Shown here: positions 1 to 5,888 of the stretch, piece after piece
Layout: each line of letters starts with the position of its first letter
Position numbering within the stretch: position 1 is the stretch's first letter
Assembly (NCBI GenBank): GCA_027457205.1
Contig: DAIDTM010000277.1
Span: 1-6,898 of the forward strand
DNA length: 6,898 bases
From: Anaerolineae bacterium
GTDB lineage: Bacteria; Chloroflexota; Anaerolineae; UBA4142
Direction of reading: 5' to 3'
Program-made: the position numbers and the translations under genes
Notes under the pieces: model-generated
What the model was told of the DNA's origin: nothing
The model's database searches: none
What the model saw: the letters and a program-made list of their open reading frames with translations, nothing else

Positions 1-1401
1 GAGGAACTGCTCGCCGAGTTTTTCATTTCGTTGAACAAGGACAGTGATTTGTATCCCGGCGTCCAACAGTGCGACAACGGGCAGAGCATGATGCTCGGCG
101 GCGTCACGCGCTATGGGCGCGACGCGGTGAACGAGCTAACACGGATGTGTCTGCGCGTTGCGCGCGATGTCGGAATGATCGATCCCAAGATCAATCTGCG
201 AATTTCGGCAAACACCGATCTGGAACTGCTTGCGCTCGCGACCGAACTGACGCGCATTGGTCTTGGCTTTCCGCAGTACTCGAACGACGATGTGGTGATC
301 CCTGCGCTCGTCGCGCACGGCTACGATCTTGACGACGCGCGCGACTATGTGGTCGCGGCGTGCTGGGAATTTATCGTGCCGGGCAAGGGGATGGACATCG
401 TCAACATCGGCGCGGTGTCGCTGCCTTACGCGGTCGATGCCGGCGTGCGCGCCGGGCTTGCCGCGCGTGAGAATTTCGATGCGATCCTGCGCCGCATTTC
501 TGCGAACGTCGAGCTTCAAGTCAAAAACCTCGCGGACGCGTATGCTCGATTACTCCTTCCGCCCGCGCCGTACTATTCCGTGCTGATGGACGATTGTCTC
601 GAACGCGGCGCCGATTTGTCAAACGGTTTGAAGTACAACAATTTTGGGATTCATGGCGCGGGCTCGGCGAACGCCGCGGACGCGCTCGCGGCGGTCAAGC
701 AATTCGTATTTGACGATGGCAGCATCGCGCCGGGTGAATTGCTAGCCGCGCTCGACGCGAATTACAACGGGTACGCTGTGCTGCAGCGCAAGCTCGCCGA
801 TGACGGACCAAAAGTCGGCAACAACGACGATGCGGACGCGATGCTCGCGACGATGTTCGGTTTCCTTGCCGATGCGTGCGAACGGTACGGGCGAACACCG
901 CGCGGCGGAATCCTGCGCCCGGGCACCGGCTCGGCGATGTACTATCTCTGGCTCGCGCGCGGGCACGCAGGAATGCGGGAGCCGATGGTCGGCCCAACCG
1001 CTGACGGTCGCCAGCAAGGCGGCGCGTTCGGCGCGAACCTCGCGCCGTCGCCCGGCGTGCGCGTGCGCGGACCGATCAGCGTCTTGCAATCGTTTGCGAA
1101 GATCGACTATCGCCGCATCTGCAACGGCGGACCGATCACGCTGGAATTGTCGGACACGGTGTTCCGCGATGCCGAGTCGATTCGCAAGACCGCGATGCTC
1201 GTGCGAACGTTCGCGCAACTCGGCTGCCAGCAATTGCAACTCAACGCGCTGGATGCCGCGACCTTGCTCGACGCTCGAGCGCACCCCGAACAGCACAAGA
1301 ACCTGATCGTGCGGGTATGGGGCTGGAGCGGCTATTTCTGCGAACTCGCGCCAGAGTATCAAGACCATATCATCGCGCGCACACTCTACCAAACGGTGTA
1401 A
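1..1401 (+). CDS. Glycyl radical enzyme (PFL-like family), C-terminal part, 5' truncated by window
   Basis: The reading frame is open from base 1, so the start and probably more than 300 N-terminal residues lie outside the window; about 466 residues remain, against roughly 780-850 for the family. The early segment DNGQSMMLGG resembles the conserved loop before the active-site half. The catalytic cysteine is in AACWEFIVPG (Cys codon 361-363), followed two residues on by Glu. This Cys-x-Glu arrangement is typical of glycyl radical dehydratases and lyases such as glycerol/diol dehydratase and CutC, whereas pyruvate formate-lyase uses Cys-Cys. The segment GPTADGRQQGG is the usual late family loop. 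The radical-bearing Gly is in RVWGWSGYF (codon 1321-1323), followed by ELAPEYQDHIIART, the standard C-terminus. The common Tyr after the Gly is Trp here. The enzyme would be oxygen-sensitive and need a radical-SAM activase, which is not in view. Family assignment is firm; the substrate is unknown. It is the first visible gene of a tight four-gene run. Confidence 0.93.
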   Translation, partial: EELLAEFFISLNKDSDLYPGVQQCDNGQSMMLGGVTRYGRDAVNELTRMCLRVARDVGMIDPKINLRISANTDLELLALATELTRIGLGFPQYSNDDVVIPALVAHGYDLDDARDYVVAACWEFIVPGKGMDIVNIGAVSLPYAVDAGVRAGLAARENFDAILRRISANVELQVKNLADAYARLLLPPAPYYSVLMDDCLERGADLSNGLKYNNFGIHGAGSANAADALAAVKQFVFDDGSIAPGELLAALDANYNGYAVLQRKLADDGPKVGNNDDADAMLATMFGFLADACERYGRTPRGGILRPGTGSAMYYLWLARGHAGMREPMVGPTADGRQQGGAFGANLAPSPGVRVRGPISVLQSFAKIDYRRICNGGPITLELSDTVFRDAESIRKTAMLVRTFAQLGCQQLQLNALDAATLLDARAHPEQHKNLIVRVWGWSGYFCELAPEYQDHIIARTLYQTV

Positions 1402-1403
1402 CC

Positions 1404-2498
1404 ATGGCTGAATTCGACGAGAAACAGAAACGGATCCAAGCATTACTGGCAGAGCACCAACTCGATGCGCTGCTCTTGCAGCGCGTGAGCAGTTTCGCGT
1501 GGGCGACGTGCGGCGCAGCGTCGTACGTCAACACGGCGACGACCGACGGCGCGGCGTCGCGGCTCATCACGCCAACTGGTCGCTACGTCATCACGAACAA
1601 CATCGAAGCGACGCGGATCGAGCAGGAAGAGAAACTCGGCGAGCAGGGCTGGCAGTTTCGCGTTGCGCCCTGGCACGGCGTGAACAATGCCGTTGCCGAA
1701 CTGACGCGCGGCTTGAAACTCGGCGCGGATGGCGCGTACCCCGGCGCGACCAATCTCGCAAACGAAATTGCGCGCCTGCGCGCCAACCTCACGCCGGAAG
1801 AAGGCGAGCGTTTTCGCGTCCTGGGGCGCGCCTGCGCCGCCGCGATGGAGCAGACGATCCGCGCGGTGCGTCCGGGTCAGACGGAGTATGAGATCGCGGC
1901 GCGGCTGGGACAGGAAACGCAAGCGCGCGGCGCGCAGCCCATCGTCAATCTCATCGCGACCGACGAGCGCATCTTCAGGTTTCGCCATCCGCTGCCGACC
2001 GACAAAAAACTCGACAAGTACGCGATGCTCGTCCTGTGCGGTCGTCAGGCGGGACTTGTCTGCTCAATCACGCGGCTGGCGCACTTTGGGAAATTGCCGG
2101 ACGACCTGCGCCGCAAAGCCGACGCGTGCGCGCATATCGACGCGACGTTCATCGCCGCCACGCGTCCCGGCGCAACGCTAAGCAGCATTTTCCAGCGCGC
2201 AGTGAAGGCATACGCGGAAACCGGCTTTGCGGACGAGTGGCAGTTGCACCACCAGGGCGGTCCCGCCGGCTACGAGCCGCGCGAGTACCTCGCCACGCCG
2301 GCGGCGACCGATGTCGTTTTGCTGGGGCAGGCGTACTCGTGGAATCCGTCCATCACCGGCACGAAATCCGAAGACACCATTCTGGTCGGCGCGAGCGGCA
2401 ACGAGGTGATTACGACGACCGCCGGGTTGCCCACGTTGTCGGTCGCGCTCGCAGACGGCAAGATGATCGCGCGCCCGGCGATTTTGGAAATCACCTAA
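1404..2498 (+). CDS. M24/creatinase-fold protein, probable non-peptidase (metal ligands mostly lost)
   Basis: This 364-residue protein has a creatinase N-terminal-like domain (about 5-125) and an M24 'pita-bread' domain (about 132-360), the usual size for Xaa-Pro peptidase/creatinase relatives. The ATG at 1404 lies 2 nt after the upstream stop. No clear Shine-Dalgarno precedes it, so translational coupling is likely. An upstream ATG at 1317 would overlap the glycyl radical enzyme by 85 nt and is less convincing. In metal-dependent M24 peptidases two Asp, one His and two Glu bind the metals. Here the strand that should carry both Asp reads LVLCGRQAGLVCSITR (about 209-224), with Cys/Leu and Ser221 at the expected positions. 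The first Glu position appears to be Asn314 (WNPSI). His283 (HHQGG) and Glu323 (SEDT) remain. A classical dimetal aminopeptidase is therefore unlikely, and a creatinase-like metal-free hydrolase or binding role is more plausible. Residue alignment was done by eye. Function unknown. Confidence 0.88.
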   Translation: MAEFDEKQKRIQALLAEHQLDALLLQRVSSFAWATCGAASYVNTATTDGAASRLITPTGRYVITNNIEATRIEQEEKLGEQGWQFRVAPWHGVNNAVAELTRGLKLGADGAYPGATNLANEIARLRANLTPEEGERFRVLGRACAAAMEQTIRAVRPGQTEYEIAARLGQETQARGAQPIVNLIATDERIFRFRHPLPTDKKLDKYAMLVLCGRQAGLVCSITRLAHFGKLPDDLRRKADACAHIDATFIAATRPGATLSSIFQRAVKAYAETGFADEWQLHHQGGPAGYEPREYLATPAATDVVLLGQAYSWNPSITGTKSEDTILVGASGNEVITTTAGLPTLSVALADGKMIARPAILEIT

Positions 2499-2503
2499 AT
2501 CTT

Positions 2504-2507
2504 GGAG
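2504..2507 (+). promoter_or_regulatory. Shine-Dalgarno deciding the SDR start
   Basis: GGAG lies 6 nt before the ATG at 2514. It supports that ATG, whose protein begins MRVLFIGGTG directly at the first Rossmann strand. The competing TTG at 2502 would overlap this site. Confidence 0.6.
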
Positions 2508-2513
2508 CAAGTC

Positions 2514-3509
2514 ATGCGAGTCCTTTTCATCGGCGGCACCGGCATCATCAGTTCGGCGTGTTCGCAGTTGGCGGTAGAACGCGGAATCGAGTTGTATCTG
2601 TTCAATCGCGGCGAGTCTAATCGACCAGCGCCGCCGGGCGCGCACGTTTTGCGCGGCGATATTCGCGATGTCGAGTCGGCGCGGAACGCGCTGGTGGGAC
2701 GCGAATTCGACGTGGTGGTCGATTGGGTCGCCTACACGCCAGACCACGTTAAGCGCGACATTGAGTTATTCCGTGAGCGCACAGGACAGTACATTTTCAT
2801 CAGCTCCGCGTCGGCGTACCAGACGCCGCCGGCAAATTTACCCGTCACTGAATCGACGCCGCTCGATAATCCGTATTGGAGTTACTCGCGCGACAAGATC
2901 GCGTGTGAAGACCTGCTCGTGCGGGTTTATCGAGAGCATAAATTCCCAATGACGATCGTTCGCCCATCGCACACGTACGACCAGACGATGTCGCCGATAG
3001 AAGGCGGCTATACGATGATCGACCGAATGCGGAAAGGCAAGCCGGTCGTCGTGCACGGCGACGGCACCTCACTGTGGACGCTCACGCACCATCGAGATTT
3101 CGCGAAAGGATTTGTGGGTTTACTCGGCAACGACCATGCGATCGGCGAGAGTTTCCACATCACTTCGGACGAGATATTGACCTGGAATCAAATCTACGAA
3201 ATCCTCGCTCACGCGGCGGGCGCGTCAGCGCGCCTTGTCCACGTCGCATCGGAAAGCATTGCCGCTTTTGATCCGAACTGGGGCGCGGGTCTCCTTGGAG
3301 ATAAGGCGCACAGCATGATCTTTGACAATACCAAAATCAAACGTACGGTGCCGAGCTTTAGCGCGACGATACCTTTCGCGCAGGGCGCTAGAGAAATGCT
3401 GGACTGGTACGATGCGGATGCCGCGCGCCGAATCGTGGATGCGAATTTTGATCGGCTGTTGGATCGCCTCATCGCCGCGTACGAGTCCGTCTTACCCAAG
3501 AAATCCTGA
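2514..3509 (+). CDS. SDR-family NAD(P)-dependent epimerase/dehydratase-like protein
   Basis: This 331-residue protein has an N-terminal Rossmann fold starting at once with MRVLFIGGTGIIS (GxxG-type dinucleotide loop, residues 7-13). An early acidic/Arg segment, LFNRGE, follows at the end of the second strand (29-34). The active-site region shows FISSASAY (95-102) and YSRDK (Tyr124, Lys128), the YxxxK signature of the SDR superfamily. IVRPSHTY (148-155) is the usual segment after the catalytic helix. The C-terminal half, including HRDFAKGFVGLLGN, is the substrate-binding part typical of extended SDRs that act on nucleotide sugars or similar substrates. The GGTGxIS form and the length fit the atypical/extended NAD-dependent epimerase group that is common beside catabolic genes. 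The substrate cannot be read from sequence. It sits 15 nt after the M24-fold gene and 27 nt before the URO-D-like gene, so probably in the same operon. Confidence 0.9.
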   Translation: MRVLFIGGTGIISSACSQLAVERGIELYLFNRGESNRPAPPGAHVLRGDIRDVESARNALVGREFDVVVDWVAYTPDHVKRDIELFRERTGQYIFISSASAYQTPPANLPVTESTPLDNPYWSYSRDKIACEDLLVRVYREHKFPMTIVRPSHTYDQTMSPIEGGYTMIDRMRKGKPVVVHGDGTSLWTLTHHRDFAKGFVGLLGNDHAIGESFHITSDEILTWNQIYEILAHAAGASARLVHVASESIAAFDPNWGAGLLGDKAHSMIFDNTKIKRTVPSFSATIPFAQGAREMLDWYDADAARRIVDANFDRLLDRLIAAYESVLPKKS

Positions 3510-3524
3510 TACGCTGCGTATCGG
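3506..3524 (+). promoter_or_regulatory. Short palindrome/hairpin next to the URO-D-like gene's ribosome site
   Basis: GATACGC (3508-3514) and GCGTATC (3516-3522) are perfect inverted copies around a single T. With a G·U pair and one more C-G pair the RNA could form an 8-bp stem with a 3-nt loop. It overlaps the SDR stop codon and the first bases of the GGAG (3523-3526) that serves the ATG at 3537. It could be an operator half-site pair, an RNA hairpin modulating translation or intercistronic stability, or chance. There is no T-run after it, so it is not an intrinsic terminator. Confidence 0.35.
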
Positions 3525-3536
3525 AGAGAATGGAAG

Positions 3537-4544
3537 ATGACCAAACGCGAAATCATCAAATTGGTCCTCGATGGCAAGCAACCGCCGTACGTCCCGTGGT
3601 CGTTTGGATTTACCAAAGAAGCCAAAGCCAAACTCCAGCAGCATTTCGGCGCGGTCGATCTCGAAGAGGTCTTGCAGAATCATCTCCTCAAACTGGGCAG
3701 CGACATTGGTTTTTTTGAAGACCTCGACGACGATTGCGTGCGCGATGTCTTCGGCGTGGTCTGGGATCGCAGCGTCGACAAAGACATTGGCATCCCCAAG
3801 GGCTGTGTGCTGAGCGAGCCGACGCTCAAGGGCTATGTGTTTCCCGATCCGCTCGATCCGCGCTTTTTCGCCGACATTCCCGACAAGATCGCGAAATACG
3901 GCGACCGCTTTCGTGTGTTCCAAATCGGTTTTTCGCTGTACGAACGCGCGTGGACGCTCCGCGGCCTGCAGAATCTGTTGATGGATTTCTACGACAATCC
4001 AGGGTTCGTGGACGAACTGCTGAACGCCATCGCCGATTACAACATCGCGCAGATCAAGCAAGCGTGCCAGTACGACATCGACGCGGTGTACTTTGGCGAT
4101 GATTGGGGGCAGCAGCGCGGCTTGCAGATGGGACCCAAGCGCTGGCGCGCGCACATTCTCCCGGTGCTCAAACGAATGTACGCAGTCGTGCGTGACGCCG
4201 GCAAATACGTCTTTATCCATTCCTGCGGCGACGTGGACGAATTGTTCGACGATTTGATCGCCATCGGCTTGAATTGCTTCAATCCCTTCCAGCCCGACGT
4301 GATGGATGTCTACGCGCTGATGGAGCAGTATCGCGGGCGGTTGACGTTTCACGGTGGGCTGTCGGTCCAGAGCACTCTGCCGCACGGGACTGTCGACGAT
4401 GTCCGCCGTGAAAGCGAGCGTTTGTTGCAAGCCGGGCGCGAGGGGAATTACATCTTCGCGCCGTCGCACGATGTGACGCGCGATGTGCCGCTAGAAAATA
4501 TGCTCGCGTTTATCGAGATCGCGCAAGCGCAGGGTAATGCGTAA
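3537..4544 (+). CDS. URO-D superfamily protein, methyltransferase-like (not HemE)
   Basis: This 335-residue protein has the length and pattern of the uroporphyrinogen decarboxylase/cobalamin-methyltransferase superfamily (TIM barrel). Recognisable segments are FGDDWGQQRG (186-195), PKRWRAHILPVLKR (200-213), and FIHSCGDV (226-233) with His228-x-Cys230, the spacing used for zinc in MtaA/MtbA-type methyltransferases. FHGGLSVQSTLPHGT (271-285) follows, and near the end NYIFAPSHDVTRDVPLENM (304-322). The third zinc ligand is unclear: instead of Cys, the late position has Ser310/His311. The N-terminal RQAGR-type substrate motif of true HemE is absent, so heme synthesis is not supported. The family includes methyl transfer between corrinoid proteins and acceptors, but many members near sugar-catabolic genes have no assigned reaction. 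The start has GGAGAG (3523-3528) 8 nt upstream. No corrinoid protein is visible in the window. Confidence 0.9.
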   Translation: MTKREIIKLVLDGKQPPYVPWSFGFTKEAKAKLQQHFGAVDLEEVLQNHLLKLGSDIGFFEDLDDDCVRDVFGVVWDRSVDKDIGIPKGCVLSEPTLKGYVFPDPLDPRFFADIPDKIAKYGDRFRVFQIGFSLYERAWTLRGLQNLLMDFYDNPGFVDELLNAIADYNIAQIKQACQYDIDAVYFGDDWGQQRGLQMGPKRWRAHILPVLKRMYAVVRDAGKYVFIHSCGDVDELFDDLIAIGLNCFNPFQPDVMDVYALMEQYRGRLTFHGGLSVQSTLPHGTVDDVRRESERLLQAGREGNYIFAPSHDVTRDVPLENMLAFIEIAQAQGNA

Positions 4545-4666
4545 TAGACCTTATGCGAAATGACATTTTCGTCCACGAAGGGCACGAAGAACATCGAAAT
4601 TTCTGCGCTTTTTCGTGACCTTCGTGTTGCTTCGTGGACAGATTTTCTTATTTCGCATAATGTCTA
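4545..4666. repeat. 122-bp near-palindrome, MITE-like, bounded by TA
   Basis: The outer ends, 4545-4561 and 4650-4666, match as inverted repeats at 16 of 17 positions. Further inside, GTCCACGAAG (4571-4580) pairs with CTTCGTGGAC (4630-4639), CACGAAG (4583-4589) with CTTCGTG (4620-4626), and CGAAA (4595-4599) with TTTCG (4611-4615). The whole gap element therefore folds into one long imperfect hairpin. Both edges carry TA (4545-4546 and 4665-4666), as left by TA-targeting (IS630/Tc1-type) insertion. The palindrome includes those bases, so the target duplication cannot be proved. It starts directly after the URO-D-like stop codon. It may be a non-autonomous mobile repeat and could also limit read-through between the two gene blocks. 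Confidence 0.7.
4635..4661 (+). promoter_or_regulatory. Possible promoter in the right arm of the palindrome
   Basis: TGGACA (4635-4640) and CATAAT (4656-4661) each match 5 of 6 consensus -35/-10 bases, but the spacer is 15 nt, shorter than optimal. If used, it would transcribe the dehydrogenase from inside the repeat. Because of the palindrome, a weaker mirror-image pair points the other way. Weak evidence. Confidence 0.2.
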
Positions 4667-4690
4667 GTACGTTGTGCGTGAAATGTGATG

Positions 4691-4718
4691 CGTCATTCGT
4701 CACGTGTCACGTATCACT
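4691..4718. repeat. Degenerate heptamer tandem repeat, four units
   Basis: Four successive 7-mers, CGTCATT, CGTCACG, TGTCACG and TATCACT, follow each other between the palindrome and the dehydrogenase. Similar TCAC-rich stretches look like intergenic simple repeats. No coding or regulatory role can be shown. Its presence argues against starting the dehydrogenase at the ATGs at 4685/4688, because those would translate it. Confidence 0.45.
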
Positions 4719-4723
4719 TTGCC

Positions 4724-4728
4724 AGGGG
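4724..4728 (+). promoter_or_regulatory. Shine-Dalgarno deciding the dehydrogenase start
   Basis: AGGGG lies 4 nt before the ATG at 4733. The spacing is a little short, but the resulting N-terminus, MQSLCLHSIGNLQLHD, matches the usual beginning of medium-chain dehydrogenases. Earlier in-frame ATGs would add 15-16 residues encoded by repeat sequence. Confidence 0.5.
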
Positions 4729-4732
4729 TTAC

Positions 4733-5725
4733 ATGCAGTCTCTTTGTCTTCACAGTATTGGAAACTTGCAATTGCACGATGGGCCGATGCCGTCTCCCGC
4801 CGCTGACGAGTCGCTCGTCCGCGTCACCGCGGTCGGGTTGTGCGGCTCCGACCTGCACTGGCTCGACGAAGGCGCGATCGGCGAGGCGCAGTTGAGCCAA
4901 CCGCTCGTCCTCGGTCACGAATTTGCCGGCGTGACCGCGGACGGCGCGCGCGTCGCAGTCGATCCGGCGATGCCGTGCGGACAATGCGAATTCTGCCGCG
5001 AGGGCAATCCAAATCTCTGCACCGCGCTCCGTTTTGCTGGGCACAGCACGCAAGACGGCGCGCTGCGCGAGTTTGTTGCTTGGCGCGCGGGCTGTCTCTA
5101 CGCGTTGCCGGATTCGCTGACCGATATTGACGGCGCGATGCTCGAGCCGCTGGGCGTGGCGTTGCACGCGATCGATCTTGGTCACGTGAAACTCGGGATG
5201 AACGTCGGCGTGTTTGGCTGCGGTCCCATCGGACTGCTGATCGTGCAACTTGCCCGCGTTGCCGGCGCGGCGACGATCATCGCCACGGACAAGCTGGCGC
5301 ATCGCCTCGACGCGGCGCGCGCGTTCGGCGCGACGACGGCGCTGGAGGCGACCGGGCAGGAGTCGCGCGAAATCTTAGCGGTGACCAATGGGCGCGGTGT
5401 CGATGTCGCCTTTGAAGCGGCAGGCGATAACGCGGGAGTCGACGCGGCGATCGCGGCCGCCAAGCCCGGCGCGCGCGTCGTCCGTGTCGGCATCCCGGGC
5501 GATGACCGCACCACGTTCACCGCGTCGGTCGCGCGGCGGAAAGGATTGACGATCAAACTGTCGCGGCGGATGAAGCATACGTATCCGCGCGCCATTCAAC
5601 TCGCTACGTCCGGCAAGATCGATTTGCGGTCACTCGTGACGCATCGATTTCCGCTCGCGCAATTTCAGAAAGCGTTCGCCGTCGCGCAAAAACGCCAAGG
5701 GCTAAAGGTCGTTATCGAACCGTAG
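4733..5725 (+). CDS. Zn-dependent medium-chain alcohol/polyol dehydrogenase
   Basis: This 330-residue member of the sorbitol/L-threonine dehydrogenase-like medium-chain family probably oxidises a sugar alcohol or secondary alcohol with NAD. The catalytic zinc ligands are visible as Cys37 (GLCGSD), His62-Glu63 (GHE) and Glu138 (LEPLGVALHA). The structural zinc lobe is intact with Cys82, Cys85, Cys88 and Cys96. The Rossmann loop GCGPIG is at 162-167, and the next strand ends in ATDK with Asp186, which favours NAD over NADP. Length is slightly below the common 340-350. It is separated from the upstream block by a 188-nt non-coding gap and is followed after 163 nt by the ribulokinase. That pairing suggests a pentitol such as arabinitol or ribitol, or a related polyol, as substrate, feeding a ketopentose to the kinase. 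The exact substrate is inference. Confidence 0.92.
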   Translation: MQSLCLHSIGNLQLHDGPMPSPAADESLVRVTAVGLCGSDLHWLDEGAIGEAQLSQPLVLGHEFAGVTADGARVAVDPAMPCGQCEFCREGNPNLCTALRFAGHSTQDGALREFVAWRAGCLYALPDSLTDIDGAMLEPLGVALHAIDLGHVKLGMNVGVFGCGPIGLLIVQLARVAGAATIIATDKLAHRLDAARAFGATTALEATGQESREILAVTNGRGVDVAFEAAGDNAGVDAAIAAAKPGARVVRVGIPGDDRTTFTASVARRKGLTIKLSRRMKHTYPRAIQLATSGKIDLRSLVTHRFPLAQFQKAFAVAQKRQGLKVVIEP

Positions 5726-5742
5726 GCAACATGTTTTTTCCA

Positions 5743-5772
5743 TCCACGAAGCGCACGAAGAAACACGAAAAT
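5743..5772. repeat. Half copy of the CACGAAG nonamer repeat
   Basis: TCCACGAAGCGCACGAAGAA (5743-5762) matches the left arm of the upstream palindrome (from 4572) at 19 of 20 positions, and the similarity continues a few bases further. Units repeat every 9 bp (xCACGAAGx). No inverted partner follows, so this looks like a single arm or eroded copy of the same repeat family. Confidence 0.6.
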
Positions 5773-5799
5773 GAAATTGCCGTACAAGAACACAAGACC

Positions 5800-5828
5800 T
5801 TGAACCGCAAAGAACGCAAAGGTATAGA
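5800..5828 (+). promoter_or_regulatory. Possible promoter for the ribulokinase
   Basis: TTGAAC (5800-5805) and TATAGA (5823-5828) are separated by exactly 17 nt, each matching 4 of 6 consensus bases. It overlaps the hairpin repeat, so the match may be chance. If real, transcription would begin near 5835, about 55 nt before the kinase start. Confidence 0.25.
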
Positions 5829-5861
5829 ATTTTTCTTCGCGTTCTTTGCGTTCTTCGCGGT
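5804..5861. repeat. Strong hairpin made of ACGCAAAG nonamers
   Basis: ACCGCAAAGAACGCAAAG (5804-5821) and its inverted partner (5844-5861) match at 17 of 18 positions around a 22-nt loop. CCTT (5798-5801) and AAGG (5862-5865) can extend the stem across a 2-nt bulge. The arms consist of 9-bp units, two on the left and three on the right (5835-5861). No T-run follows the stem on either strand, so a simple intrinsic terminator is not supported. It appears to be a dispersed intergenic repeat related in period to the CACGAAG family. Confidence 0.65.
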
Positions 5862-5877
5862 AAGGCTCATCCGAGTT

Positions 5878-5884
5878 AGGAGGG
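5878..5884 (+). promoter_or_regulatory. Shine-Dalgarno of the ribulokinase
   Basis: AGGAGGG lies 4 nt before the ATG at 5889 and is the best ribosome-binding site in the window. It fixes the start, and the protein then begins MSKRKYAIGVDFGTESGR as expected for an FGGY kinase. Confidence 0.75.
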
Positions 5885-5888
5885 TAGC

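Noticed and set aside
1..1401. Pyruvate formate-lyase itself (pflB)
   Set aside because: The catalytic pair is Ala-Cys followed by Trp-Glu, not Cys-Cys, and the context is not fermentative pyruvate metabolism.
1317..1403. Upstream ATG extension of the M24-fold gene
   Set aside because: It would overlap the glycyl radical enzyme's conserved C-terminus by 85 nt and add residues with no family character; ATG 1404 gives the expected N-terminus.
3492..4469. 325-codon minus-strand ORF
   Set aside because: It is antisense to the URO-D-like gene and has no family character; the plus frame has clear motifs.
3537..4544. HemE (uroporphyrinogen decarboxylase of heme synthesis)
   Set aside because: The N-terminal RQAGR-type motif is missing and the His-x-Cys site and GDDWG segment fit the methyltransferase-like branch; no heme genes nearby.
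4691..4718. CRISPR-like array
   Set aside because: The units are only 7 bp, adjacent without spacers, and degenerate.
4615..4732. Short ORF and upstream ATGs (4685/4688) before the dehydrogenase
   Set aside because: They translate palindrome and heptamer-repeat sequence; the ATG at 4733 has a ribosome site and the family N-terminus.
5804..5868. Intrinsic terminator after the dehydrogenase
   Set aside because: The stem is strong but no T-run follows it, the loop is long, and it is built of repeat nonamers.
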